The position numbers and the translations under genes are program-made. This document shows, piece after piece, positions 8,049 to 15,906 of a DNA stretch of 24,927 bases (positions are counted from its first letter, which is position 1; each line of letters starts with the position of its first letter). The notes under the pieces are model-generated. The model had not been told where the DNA came from and searched no databases. It saw only the letters and a program-made list of their open reading frames with translations. Source of the stretch: Zeimonas sp044507525 (GTDB lineage Bacteria; Pseudomonadota; Gammaproteobacteria; Burkholderiales; Burkholderiaceae_E); the NCBI GenBank assembly GCA_044507525.1, contig JBIQJM010000042.1, positions 1 to 24,927 on the forward strand. Direction: 5' to 3'.

Positions 8049-8736
8049 CAAGCTGTGGTCGGGCTACGGCTCGATCGCGATCCTGCAGGGCGTCGACCTG
8101 CACGTGGGCGACGGCGAGATCGTCGCCGTGCTCGGGCCCAACGGCGTCGGCAAGACGACGCTGATGCGCACGCTCGCCGGCTCGCTGCCCGCGCAGCGCG
8201 GAACGGTGCGCTTCGACGGGCGCGACGTGACGTCCGTACCCGCGCACCTGCGGGCTCGTGCGGGAATCGGCTACGTGCCGCAGGGTCGCGGCATCTTTCC
8301 GCAGCTCACGGTGAAGGAGAACCTGCTGGTCGGGCTCTATGCGACGAAGCAGGCCTTCGAACGCATCGAGGAGACGCTGAGCGAATTTCCCGCGCTGCAG
8401 CGCAAGCTGGGCGACGCGGGCGGCAGCCTCAGCGGCGGCCAGCAGCAGCAGCTCGCGCTCGCGCGTGCGCTGGTCATCCAGCCGCGACTGCTGCTGCTCG
8501 ACGAACCTTCCGAGGGCATCCAGCCGTCGATCCTCGACGAGATCTCGGAGACGCTGCTGCGCTTCAAGCAGGCACGCGGCCTGTCCGTCCTGCTGGTCGA
8601 GCAGAACCTCGACTTCGCCGCTTCCCTGGCCGATCGCGCCTACATGATGGACGTCGGTCGCATCTCGCGCCAGCTCGCGTCCGGCGAGCTGTCGGACGAC
8701 ACCGCGTTGCAGCGCGAATTCCTCGGCGCCGCCTGA
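8032..8736 (+). CDS. ABC transporter ATPase, LivF/UrtE type
   Basis: This 234-residue ATPase is the second nucleotide-binding subunit of the transporter and would pair with the ATPase half of the fused protein at the cytoplasmic face of the permeases. It has Walker A GPNGVGKTT (35-43), a Q-loop at YVPQGRGIFPQLTV (about 81-94), signature LSGGQQQ (133-139), Walker B LLLLDEPSEGIQPSI (about 153-167) and an H-loop replaced by VEQN, as is common in LivF/UrtE proteins. GRGIFPQLTV and SEGIQPSI are family hallmarks. The ATG at 8032, preceded by GGGGAGG, lies 17 bases inside the end of the fused gene in another frame, implying translational coupling. Length is normal. Confidence 0.92.
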   Translation: MSLDVDKLWSGYGSIAILQGVDLHVGDGEIVAVLGPNGVGKTTLMRTLAGSLPAQRGTVRFDGRDVTSVPAHLRARAGIGYVPQGRGIFPQLTVKENLLVGLYATKQAFERIEETLSEFPALQRKLGDAGGSLSGGQQQQLALARALVIQPRLLLLDEPSEGIQPSILDEISETLLRFKQARGLSVLLVEQNLDFAASLADRAYMMDVGRISRQLASGELSDDTALQREFLGAA

Positions 8737-8773
8737 GCGCGGCGTCTTTCCACCTCCAATGGAGTCCACCGAT

Positions 8774-10225
8774 ATGAGTACTGTCGCCAAAGAGGTTCGA
8801 TCGAAAGACGTCGAGACCGACGCCCTGTGCTACCTGAGCGTCGAGGAGGCGACGCGCCGCTTCCGCGAGCGCAGCTTGTCGCCGGTCGAGCTGATGCGTG
8901 CCGTGATCGACCGCTGCGAGAAGGTCAATCCGAAGCTCAATGCGATCACCAACCGCTTCTACGAACGCGCACTGGCGCAGGCCGCCGAAGCGGAGCAGCG
9001 CTACGCGCAGGGCAAGGCCAAGCCGCTCGACGGGGTGCCGCTCGCCGCGAAGGAGCTGCATCCGATCGAAGGCATGCGCACGAGCTGGGGCTCGAAGATC
9101 TTCGAGAACACGCCGGCCGACTACACGCTGCCGGCGATCCAGCGTCTCCTCGACGCCGGCGCCATCGTGCACATTCGCACCACGACGCCCGAGTTCGCGC
9201 ACGCCGGCCATTGCCACAGCCCGCTCTACGGCGTCACCCGCAACCCGTGGAACCCGGAGTACAGCAGCTGCGGCTCGTCGGGGGGATCGGCGGTCGCGGT
9301 GGCGACGGGCATGGCGACGATCGCCACCGGAGACGACGGCGGCGGCTCGATCCGGATGCCGGCTTCGGCGAACGGGCTGGTCGGCTACAAGCCTCCGTAC
9401 GGGCGCAACCCGGGGTGCCTGCTCGAGACGCACTTCGAGCAGATCCTCCACGTCGGCACGATCACGCGCACGGTACGTGATTCGGCGCTCGCGCTGAACC
9501 TCACGAACGGGCAGCACCCGATGGACATCACTTCGCTGCCGGGCAGGATCGAGATTCCGGAGAAGGTCGCCGACCCGAAAGGGATGCGCGTCGCGTATTC
9601 GCCGAACCTCGGCTACTTCGAGATCGATCCCGAGGTCGCGGAGAACACGGCCGCCGCCGTGAAGCGTCTCGAGTCGATCGGCTGCAAGGTCGATCGCGTC
9701 GATCTCGAATGGGACGACGAGGCCTACGATGCGTGGGTGACGCACTGGGAGGGCTTGTTCGCCACCGTCGCCGAGCAGCACATGACGCGCTGGCAGTACA
9801 AGATGGACCCGTTCGTGCGCGCGCTGATCCAGCGCGGGCAGGGACACAGTGCCGTTCGCGTCAAGAAGACCGAGCTCGTCCGCACCCGCATGTGGAAGGC
9901 GCTGTCGGCGGTGCTCTCGCAATACGACGTGCTCGTCTGCCCGACGCTCGCGGTTCCCGCGATCGGCGCCGAGCACGCGAACGACGACCCGAGCTTCCGC
10001 ATCGACGGCAAGCCGGTCGACGCGTACCTGCAGTGGGCGCTGACCTATCCCTTCAACATCCTCAGCCAGTGCCCGGTGATGTCGGTGCCCTCCGGCGTGG
10101 CGTCGACCGGCGTCCCGACCGGGATGCAGATCGTCGGTCGCCCGTACGACGACCTCTCCGTCTTCCGCATCGCCAGCGGATTCGAGGCTGCCGAGCCGTG
10201 GGCCGGACGACACCCTTCGCTGTGA
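8774..10225 (+). CDS. Amidase (amidase-signature family)
   Basis: This 483-residue hydrolase belongs to the amidase-signature family. It should hydrolyse an amide to the acid plus ammonia or an amine in the cytoplasm; there is no signal peptide. The Ser-cisSer-Lys triad is visible: Lys93 in LAAKELHP, Ser168 in CGSSGGS and nucleophile Ser192 in DDGGGSIRMP. The region from residue 166 to 208 matches the glycine-rich signature. I chose the ATG at 8774 because GGAG (8761-8764) lies upstream; the in-frame ATG at 8759 lacks a ribosome-binding site. The gene starts 37 bases after the last transporter gene and is very likely in the same operon, so its substrate is probably the imported compound or a derivative. 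Specificity cannot be read, because the family includes GatA-like, aryl-acylamidase and ureide hydrolases. The last of these would fit a urea-type transporter. Confidence 0.92.
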   Translation: MSTVAKEVRSKDVETDALCYLSVEEATRRFRERSLSPVELMRAVIDRCEKVNPKLNAITNRFYERALAQAAEAEQRYAQGKAKPLDGVPLAAKELHPIEGMRTSWGSKIFENTPADYTLPAIQRLLDAGAIVHIRTTTPEFAHAGHCHSPLYGVTRNPWNPEYSSCGSSGGSAVAVATGMATIATGDDGGGSIRMPASANGLVGYKPPYGRNPGCLLETHFEQILHVGTITRTVRDSALALNLTNGQHPMDITSLPGRIEIPEKVADPKGMRVAYSPNLGYFEIDPEVAENTAAAVKRLESIGCKVDRVDLEWDDEAYDAWVTHWEGLFATVAEQHMTRWQYKMDPFVRALIQRGQGHSAVRVKKTELVRTRMWKALSAVLSQYDVLVCPTLAVPAIGAEHANDDPSFRIDGKPVDAYLQWALTYPFNILSQCPVMSVPSGVASTGVPTGMQIVGRPYDDLSVFRIASGFEAAEPWAGRHPSL

Positions 10226-10235
10226 GCGTGCCCAC

Positions 10236-10958
10236 GTGACGCTCGGGGTCGTCCGGTACGTCCTGACGGGGCGGGCGCTTCCCTTCGCCCGCCCCGGCGT
10301 CGCGAGCGCGATCGACAAGCAGGTGCGCGAGGGGCCCGTCCGCGTCGAAACGGAGGGCTTCGACAGCGACGAGCAGGGCGATCGTCGCGTGCATGGAGGC
10401 CCCGACAAGGCGGTGCACGTCTATGCCTACGAGCACTACCGGGCCTGGACCGACGAGCTCGGCCCGTTGCCGGTGCTTGCCGGGCCCGGTGCCTTCGGCG
10501 AGAACCTCTCCACCTCGGGCGTGCTGGAGCGCGACCTGTGCCTGGGCGACGAGCTGCGCGTCGGATCGGCCGTCCTGCAGGTTTCGCAGGCGCGGCAACC
10601 CTGCTGGAAGCTGAACCATCGCTTCGGCATCCGCGACATGGCGCGGCGCGTGCAGGATCTCGGCCGCACCGGCTGGTACTGCCGGGTGCTGCGTGCGGGC
10701 GAGGTCAGGGCCGGCGATGCGTTCGAGCTCCTCGAGCGGCCCTTTCCCGACTGGACGCTCGCTCGCCTGCTCGACCTCCTGTATCGCGGCCGGCCGGAAG
10801 ACGGCGAGCAGGTGCTGGCGGCCGGCCTGCCGCTCGTGCCGTCGTGGCAGCGACTGTTCGAGCGCCGCGTGGCGACCAGCCGGATCGAGGACTGGCATGC
10901 GCGCCTGGGCGACGACGAAGCGCCTGCGCCGCGCGCCGATCAGAATGTCCCCCGGTAG
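10236..10958 (+). CDS. MOSC domain protein, YiiM-like
   Basis: This 240-residue protein resembles YiiM, a MOSC-domain protein that binds molybdenum cofactor and in E. coli reduces N-hydroxylated purines. Typical blocks are the N-terminal VEGF-like segment VETEGFDSDEQGDRRVHGG (residues 37-55), the FGENL motif (87-91) and the conserved cysteine Cys123 in the block QARQPCWKLNHRFG, the expected molybdenum ligand. A C-terminal helical extension follows from about residue 165. The start is GTG at 10236, ten bases after the amidase stop, without a good Shine-Dalgarno, so coupling to the amidase is likely. The last 19 bases overlap the convergent radical SAM gene. Whether it works with the amidase, for example on N-hydroxylated compounds, is speculation. 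Confidence 0.85.
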   Translation: MTLGVVRYVLTGRALPFARPGVASAIDKQVREGPVRVETEGFDSDEQGDRRVHGGPDKAVHVYAYEHYRAWTDELGPLPVLAGPGAFGENLSTSGVLERDLCLGDELRVGSAVLQVSQARQPCWKLNHRFGIRDMARRVQDLGRTGWYCRVLRAGEVRAGDAFELLERPFPDWTLARLLDLLYRGRPEDGEQVLAAGLPLVPSWQRLFERRVATSRIEDWHARLGDDEAPAPRADQNVPR

Positions 10959-11953
10959 AGCGCGCAGCCGCGACAGACCTCGGGCGGCGACTCGCTTGCG
11001 AGCGCGGCTCGAAAGGCGTTCGCTTCGTCGCCATGCCATCGCCCGCGCAGCCCGGCCGGGTCGTCGAAGACGTTGCCGAAGCTCGCGCGATCGGCGGTAG
11101 CGACCATGCAGCACGGCAGCAGTTCTCCCGCTGCGGTCACGTAGATCCCCTCCGACGGCCAGTTGCAGCGCGGCGTCTCGTCGTGCGTCGGCGCCGTCGC
11201 TCGCTCCAGGCGCGGCAGGTGCAGTCGCAGGCCGAGGGCCGCGGCGAGCGCGCGCGCGCGGTCGAACACCGCCCGCGCGTGATCGAGCTCGCCCGCGCGC
11301 AACTGCGCATCACGAACGTACTCGCGGATCGGGATGTAGCGTCCGGCGAGCTGCGGCTGCTCGAGATCGCTGGAGAGGCGTTGCACGAGCAGTTCGGGAA
11401 CGCCGTGCGCGTGCAGCAGTTCCACGAGCGCCGGCAGTTCGTCGAGGTTGCCGCGCATCAGCACCATCACGCCGCGCACTTCGAGCCCGCTTCGCGCTTC
11501 TTCGCGCGCATCCATCAGCCGCGCGAGGTTGCGCACGACCTTGTCGAACGAGGCCTTGCGCCGGATCGCCTCGTAGACCTCGCGCGTCGCTGCGTCGATC
11601 GACACCGACAGCGAAGCGAGTCCCCCGCTCACGCAGCGCCGGGCGCGCGCGGCCGTGAGCAGGGTGAGGTTCGTGTTCGCCGACACGCGGATGCCGCGCG
11701 CTGCGGCGAGCTCGACCATCTCGAAGAACGCCGGATGCAGCATCGGTTCGCCGAGCCCCTGCAGGTGCAGCGCCTGCAGCCCCGGCATCTGGTCGAGCAG
11801 CGAGCGGAAAGCCTCGAGGGACATTTCGCCGACCGCGTCGACGCGTTCGTTGACCGTGCACATCCGGCAGGCGAGATTGCAGCGGCCGATCGGTTCGATC
11901 TGCGCGAAGCGGGGCAGCGGCGGTCCCGCGCAGGGGGCGTCGGCGGTCGTCAT
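10940..11953 (-). CDS. Radical SAM/SPASM domain protein
   Basis: This 337-residue cytosolic iron-sulfur enzyme has the radical SAM cluster motif CNLACRMC (Cys25, Cys29, Cys32), followed by GLGEPMLHP (the SAM-contacting GEP motif) and a TIM-barrel-like region to about residue 220. At the C-terminus is a SPASM-type cysteine set: Cys263 in the segment PRCNWPSEGIYV, Cys281-Cys282, Cys327 and Cys330, which should hold an auxiliary cluster. SPASM enzymes modify peptides or proteins or build cofactors. There is no small precursor-peptide gene next to it, so I cannot name the substrate. I chose the ATG at 11953 because the radical SAM domain begins shortly after it; the in-frame extension to 12064 would overlap the start of the divergent CBS gene and is unlike the family. 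It converges on and overlaps the MOSC gene by 19 bases. Confidence 0.85.
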   Translation of the reverse strand: MTTADAPCAGPPLPRFAQIEPIGRCNLACRMCTVNERVDAVGEMSLEAFRSLLDQMPGLQALHLQGLGEPMLHPAFFEMVELAAARGIRVSANTNLTLLTAARARRCVSGGLASLSVSIDAATREVYEAIRRKASFDKVVRNLARLMDAREEARSGLEVRGVMVLMRGNLDELPALVELLHAHGVPELLVQRLSSDLEQPQLAGRYIPIREYVRDAQLRAGELDHARAVFDRARALAAALGLRLHLPRLERATAPTHDETPRCNWPSEGIYVTAAGELLPCCMVATADRASFGNVFDDPAGLRGRWHGDEANAFRAALASESPPEVCRGCALYRGTF

Positions 11954-12063
11954 CGACGTGCGGGGCAATCCCCGTTCCCGCCGTCCGCGGGGCGATAATC
12001 GGCACGGGTCCGGCGACACGATCCCCTGGTTCGCCGGCAACGACTCGTCATCGGGAGAGCGCA

Positions 12064-12468
12064 ATGAAATCGAGAACGCCGGTCGAGGAGTTCACTACCC
12101 CCAATCCGGTCACGGCCACCGAGGACACGTCGGTCGACGAGCTGCGCGCAATGATGACCACGTACAGCGTCCGCCACCTGCCGATCGTGCGCGATGGCAA
12201 GGTCGTCGGGCTGGTGAGCGACCGCGACCTGCGCATCGCCCAGGGACTGGGTGCCGCGCACCGCTTCCAGGTGCTCGCCGGCGACATCATGGCGACCGAT
12301 CCGGTGTCGGTGAAGGCCGAGACGCCGCTCGACGAGGTCGCGTTCACGATGTCCGACCGCAAGATCGGCAGCGTGCTCGTCCACGAGGCCGACGGCAGCT
12401 TCCTCGGCATCTTCACCCTGACCGACGCGTTGAACGCGCTGATCGAGATCACCCGCTCCGCCGATTGA
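12064..12468 (+). CDS. Two-CBS-domain protein
   Basis: This 134-residue soluble protein is a tandem pair of CBS domains (about residues 8-60 and 74-130), the usual adenosyl-nucleotide sensing module. Each repeat has the standard core: TPNPVTATEDTSVDELRAMM with VRHLPIVRDGKVVGLVSDRD in the first, and TDPVSVKAETPLDEVA with IGSVLVHEADGSFLGIFTLTD in the second. There is no attached effector domain, so it probably regulates a partner by binding AMP, ATP or SAM. The ATG at 12064 has GGGAG at 12053-12057 with ideal spacing. It is a single-gene unit, divergent from the radical SAM gene and convergent with the thioredoxin-like gene. Its partner is unknown. Confidence 0.88.
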   Translation: MKSRTPVEEFTTPNPVTATEDTSVDELRAMMTTYSVRHLPIVRDGKVVGLVSDRDLRIAQGLGAAHRFQVLAGDIMATDPVSVKAETPLDEVAFTMSDRKIGSVLVHEADGSFLGIFTLTDALNALIEITRSAD

Positions 12469-12474
12469 AGCGTT

Positions 12475-12491
12475 GCGTCGGCGGGCGACGC
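12475..12491. terminator. Hairpin between convergent genes, possible terminator
   Basis: A perfect six-base-pair stem, GCGTCG (12475-12480) and CGACGC (12486-12491), encloses a five-base loop. It lies 7 bases after the CBS-gene stop and 19 bases beyond the 3' end of the convergent thioredoxin-like gene, where a shared terminator is expected. There is no T-tract on either strand, so it is a weak candidate. Confidence 0.4.
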
Positions 12492-12509
12492 GGGCGGCCA
12501 CCGCGCGCC

Positions 12510-12842
12510 TCAGCCGGGAAGCTGCTGCTCCTCGAGCGCTTCGACGATCTCCGCGGGGTCGTTCGGCCGCACGAGCCGCGCGATCTCGCGCCCGTCGCGA
12601 AGGAAGACGAGCGTCGGCCACAGCTTCACGCCGAAGGAGCGGCCGAGTCGCCGTCCCGGGCCGTCCTCGATCTTCAGGTGGCGGACCTCGGGTCGGTTCG
12701 CCAGCGCACGCTCGAGCATCGGCTGCGTGCGCCGGCAGAAGCCGCACCACGGGGTGCCGAACTCGACGAGCGTCGCACCGGGGAGCGCGTCGACTTCCTC
12801 GCGCGAGGGCGCGTGCGCGGCGTATTCGCGGTTCATCGCCAT
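12510..12842 (-). CDS. Thioredoxin-like protein with a CGFC active site
   Basis: This 110-residue protein has a thioredoxin fold: a redox motif FGTPWCGFCRRTQPML (Cys33 and Cys36), the cis-proline segment KLWPTLVFLRDG (Pro76) and a terminal helix. The classical CGPC is replaced by CGFC, so the redox potential may differ from housekeeping thioredoxin. No signal peptide is visible, so it should be cytosolic. The ATG at 12842 and a second ATG two codons later (12836) are both possible; the longer frame upstream to 12995 runs inside the diaminopimelate dehydrogenase gene and is not family-like. It begins 31 bases after the stop of that gene and probably ends the minus-strand run. Thiol-disulfide exchange is likely; the substrate is unknown. 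Confidence 0.82.
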   Translation of the reverse strand: MAMNREYAAHAPSREEVDALPGATLVEFGTPWCGFCRRTQPMLERALANRPEVRHLKIEDGPGRRLGRSFGVKLWPTLVFLRDGREIARLVRPNDPAEIVEALEEQQLPG

Positions 12843-12873
12843 GCAGGGCGGGCGTGCAAGACCGGCTCCCGGT

Positions 12874-13860
12874 TCACAGCAGCTCGGCGCGCAGCTCGGC
12901 CTCGCTTTTCGGTGACAGCAGTCCGGGGGCGATGTCGAACACCGTCCGCGCGCCGCGTTCTCCGCGGTGCGCGAGCCGCGCCGCGGCGCGCGCATAGGCG
13001 ACGAGCACGCTCGCGGTGAACTCCGGGTTGCTGCCGAGCCGCAGCGAGAATTCGACCGCCTGCGCGGTGTCGCGGCCCGTGGTGCCGGTGCGGATCACGA
13101 AGCCGCCGTGCGGCATCTCGGAGTGATCGCGACGCAGCGTCTCCTCGTCGATGAAGTGCACGGTCGTGTCGTAGTCGGCGAAGTAGTCGGGCATCGTGCG
13201 GATCGCTCGCTCGACGGCGCCTGCGTCGGCGCCGTCGTCGAGCACCACCCAGCATTCGCGGGTGTGCTTCTCGCGGGTCGACAGCGCGGGGTTCTCGCCG
13301 CGGCGCACCCGTTCGATCGCCTGCGGGACCGGCACCGTGTACTGCACGCCGGTGCGCACGCCGGGTACCCGACGGATCGCATCCGAGTGGCCCTGGCTGA
13401 GGCCCCGGCCCCAGAAGGTGTAGGTCGACCCCTGTGCGAGCACCGATTCGCCGTACAGCCGTGCGATCGAGAACAGGCCCGGATCCCAGCCGACCGCGAT
13501 GATCGCCGTCTTGCCGCCGGAACGCGCCGCCGCGTCGACCGCGTCGAAGTACTGCGGGATGCGCGCGTGGGTGTCGAAGCTGTCCACGGTGTTGAAGCGG
13601 GCGGCGAGCGCGGGACCCTGCTCGGGCAGGTCCGACTTCGAGCCGCCGCAGAGAACGAGCACGTCGATGCGATCGGCGAAGGCGTCGACGTCGTCGAGCG
13701 GGAGCACGGCGACCGCCGTGCCGAGCGGACGCACCGAGGCGGGATCGCGGCGCGTGAAGATGGCGACGAGCTCGGTGTCGGGGTTCCGTGCGATCGCCGC
13801 CTCGACGCCGCGGCCGAGGTTTCCGTAGCCGGCGATGCCGAGCCTGATTCTCTGGTTCAC
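12874..13860 (-). CDS. ddh: meso-Diaminopimelate D-dehydrogenase
   Basis: This 328-residue NADP-dependent oxidoreductase interconverts L-tetrahydrodipicolinate, ammonia and NADPH with meso-diaminopimelate, a one-step lysine and peptidoglycan precursor route. The N-terminus has the Rossmann loop GIAGYGNLGRG (about residues 9-19). The middle has VGWDPGLFS and the highly characteristic block TFWGRGLSQGHSDAIRRVPG. The C-terminal half includes IRTMPDYFADY and MPHGGFVI, matching the Corynebacterium enzyme from memory. I chose the GTG at 13860 because AGGAA lies seven bases upstream and the Rossmann strand begins immediately. The frame stays open far upstream through the cytochrome gene, but that part is an antisense-like shadow. 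It sits 65 bases after the cytochrome gene and 31 before the thioredoxin-like gene. The identification is secure. Confidence 0.93.
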   Translation of the reverse strand: MNQRIRLGIAGYGNLGRGVEAAIARNPDTELVAIFTRRDPASVRPLGTAVAVLPLDDVDAFADRIDVLVLCGGSKSDLPEQGPALAARFNTVDSFDTHARIPQYFDAVDAAARSGGKTAIIAVGWDPGLFSIARLYGESVLAQGSTYTFWGRGLSQGHSDAIRRVPGVRTGVQYTVPVPQAIERVRRGENPALSTREKHTRECWVVLDDGADAGAVERAIRTMPDYFADYDTTVHFIDEETLRRDHSEMPHGGFVIRTGTTGRDTAQAVEFSLRLGSNPEFTASVLVAYARAAARLAHRGERGARTVFDIAPGLLSPKSEAELRAELL

Positions 13861-13925
13861 GAGTGATTCCTGCGCACGCGTCGCATGTTGCGATGCGGTG
13901 ATTATGCCGGCACCGCCCTCGCGCC

Positions 13926-15884
13926 TCAGCGATGCCGCAGGACGTCGATCGCGGTCACCGCGGCCGCGCGATTGCCCCAGGCGTTGCGCAGGTACGTGGC
14001 CAGGGCGGCGATCTCCTCGTCGCCGAGCGACTGCGCGAAGGGCGGCATCCCGTAAGGGCGCGGGTTGCCCGCGGTGGCCGGCGGGAATCCGCCGTCGAGC
14101 ACGATGCGGATCAGGTTCGTCGGCGAGCTCGTCGTGACCGCGCGGTTGCCCGCGAGTGCGGGCACCGCGCCCGTCGCGCCCTGTCCCTCGTCGCCGTGGC
14201 AGTCGGCGCAACGATCGTCGTACAGCGCGCGGCCGCGCTGCATCGTCGCCGGGTCGGGCGCTGCGGCGGCGGCCTCGCGGGCTGCGCCGTCTTCCTGCGG
14301 CAGCGATTGCAGGAAGACCGCCATCGCGCGCAGGTCGGCGTCGGAGACGAACTGCAGGCTGTCGAAGACGACTCCTGCCATCGGCCCGAGCGTGCTCGCG
14401 TGGGCGCTGCGGCCGCTGCCGAGCAGCGCGACGATCTCGTCGACGCTCCAGTGCGCGACGCCGGCCTGGGCGGGGTCGGTGAGCGAGGGCGCATACCACT
14501 CGCCGGCCGGCAGCGCGGCGCCGGCGAGCTCGGCCGACGACACCGCGGCGCCGAGGAAGTCGCGCGGCGAGTGGCACGCGCCGCAGTGACCCAGCCCGCG
14601 CACCAGGTACGCGCCCCGGTTCCATTCGGCCGAGCGCCGCGCGTCGACGATGAAAGGCTCGGCTTCGAAGGACAGCGCGCGCCAGACGGCGAGCGACGGT
14701 TGGCGGTTGAACGGGAAGCGCAGCGCATGCGGCCGGTTGGGCTTGCGCACGGCGGGCAGGCTGCGCAGGTACGCGTAGATCGCATCCGAATCCTCGCGGG
14801 TCACCCGCGTGAAATACGGATAGGGGAATGCGGGGTAGAGCAGGCGTCCGTCCTTCGCGCGGCCCTCGTGCATCGCGTTGCGGAAGTCGTCGGGCGACCA
14901 GTCGCCGATGCCCGTCCCGGCATCGGGCGTGAGGTTCGATCCGTACACGATGCCGAAGGGCGTCTCGATCGCGCGGCCGCCGGCGAACGGGGCGCCGCCG
15001 ACTTCGGTGTGGCAACCCCGGCAGTTGCCCACGCGCGCGAGATAGGCGCCGCGTTCGATCGTGGTGCGGGGGGCGCCGGGCGCCGCTTGCGGTTCCGTCG
15101 CCGCGGTCGTCGTCTCGTCCTCCGCGGCGCGCGCGACCGTCGGCGAGCGCTGCACGCCGATGCTTCCGCACTGCATCGGCGGCTCGGCGGGGAGCGCGTC
15201 GGCCGGCCTCGGGTCGGCCGGAACCGGACGCGACGCCAGCCAGTTCGCGATCGCATTGACGTCGGCCGGAACCAGGCGATCGGCGATCGTCGCCATGCAG
15301 TCGGGCGCGTTCGCGTGACGCAGTCCGTTCTTCCACGCACCCATCTGTGCGGCGAGGTAGTCGCGGGAAAGCCCGAGCAGCCCGGGGACGTTCGGCCGCA
15401 CGCCGGTCAGCGATTCGCCGTGGCAGGCATCGCAGGCCGGCAGCTCGCGCGAAGCGTCGCCCTGCCGCACGAGCGCCTCGCCGTGCGCGAGCCCGGCCGG
15501 CGCGGCGGCGCTCGGCTGCGGCGGCGGATAGGGCAGGTCGAGCGACGCGAAGTGCCCGGCGATCTCGTGCAGGTACGCGTCCGACAGGTTGGCGAGCAGG
15601 CGGCTCATCACCGCATTCCTGCGGCGAGCTTCGCGGAAGTTGCGCAGCTGTTCGTACAGGTAGCCCGCCGGCTTGCCCGCGATGCGCGGAAGATAGCCGT
15701 CGGGCGTGGCGCGACCCTCTTCCCCGTGGCAGACGACGCAGGCCTGCAGACGCTGCGCCATCGTGTCGGGCACCTCGTGCGACGGGGCGGCGTGCGCCGC
15801 CAAGGCGCCGGCGAGAAGCGCAACGAGCGACGCCGCGCGCCGAAGGGCAGGCGTGCACCCGCGCCGGAGCCTGCGTGCGTGCAT
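13926..15884 (-). CDS. Periplasmic pentaheme cytochrome c (c4-like plus triheme module)
   Basis: This 652-residue exported protein has five CXXCH haem-c sites: CVVCH (49-53), CDACH (151-155), CRGCH (288-292), CGACH (434-438) and CADCH (559-563). The first two sit in a c4-like diheme half. After a linker at about 230-275, the last three are spaced like the triheme cytochrome subunit of membrane alcohol or aldehyde dehydrogenases, including GSNLTPDAGTGIGDWSPDDF and a final axial-Met segment GMPPFAQSLGDEE. An N-terminal signal peptide runs to AHA at about residue 32. The ATG at 15884 has AGGAA six bases upstream; the in-frame frame to 15959 has no such support. It follows the membrane-protein gene by 22 bases. 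Electron transfer in the periplasm is certain in outline, but no dehydrogenase partner gene is adjacent. The two-module reading is my inference. Confidence 0.88.
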   Translation of the reverse strand: MHARRLRRGCTPALRRAASLVALLAGALAAHAAPSHEVPDTMAQRLQACVVCHGEEGRATPDGYLPRIAGKPAGYLYEQLRNFREARRRNAVMSRLLANLSDAYLHEIAGHFASLDLPYPPPQPSAAAPAGLAHGEALVRQGDASRELPACDACHGESLTGVRPNVPGLLGLSRDYLAAQMGAWKNGLRHANAPDCMATIADRLVPADVNAIANWLASRPVPADPRPADALPAEPPMQCGSIGVQRSPTVARAAEDETTTAATEPQAAPGAPRTTIERGAYLARVGNCRGCHTEVGGAPFAGGRAIETPFGIVYGSNLTPDAGTGIGDWSPDDFRNAMHEGRAKDGRLLYPAFPYPYFTRVTREDSDAIYAYLRSLPAVRKPNRPHALRFPFNRQPSLAVWRALSFEAEPFIVDARRSAEWNRGAYLVRGLGHCGACHSPRDFLGAAVSSAELAGAALPAGEWYAPSLTDPAQAGVAHWSVDEIVALLGSGRSAHASTLGPMAGVVFDSLQFVSDADLRAMAVFLQSLPQEDGAAREAAAAAPDPATMQRGRALYDDRCADCHGDEGQGATGAVPALAGNRAVTTSSPTNLIRIVLDGGFPPATAGNPRPYGMPPFAQSLGDEEIAALATYLRNAWGNRAAAVTAIDVLRHR

Positions 15885-15906
15885 CGCGGGTTCCTGCACG
15901 CGCCCG

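Noticed and set aside
5913..8051. 712-codon minus-strand frame opposite the permease-ATPase fusion
   Set aside because: It is His, Asp and Arg rich and has no recognisable domain, while the plus strand encodes intact permease and ATPase motifs.
8751..8765. Inverted repeat CTCCA-A-TGGAG at the amidase ribosome-binding site, considered as a translation switch
   Set aside because: The loop would be one base, too small to form a hairpin, and nothing else supports a riboregulator.
13861..15858. Minus-strand open frame upstream of ddh, in frame with it, which would make a 994-residue protein
   Set aside because: It runs through the pentaheme cytochrome gene in another frame of the same strand, has no domain, and the ddh GTG has its own ribosome-binding site.
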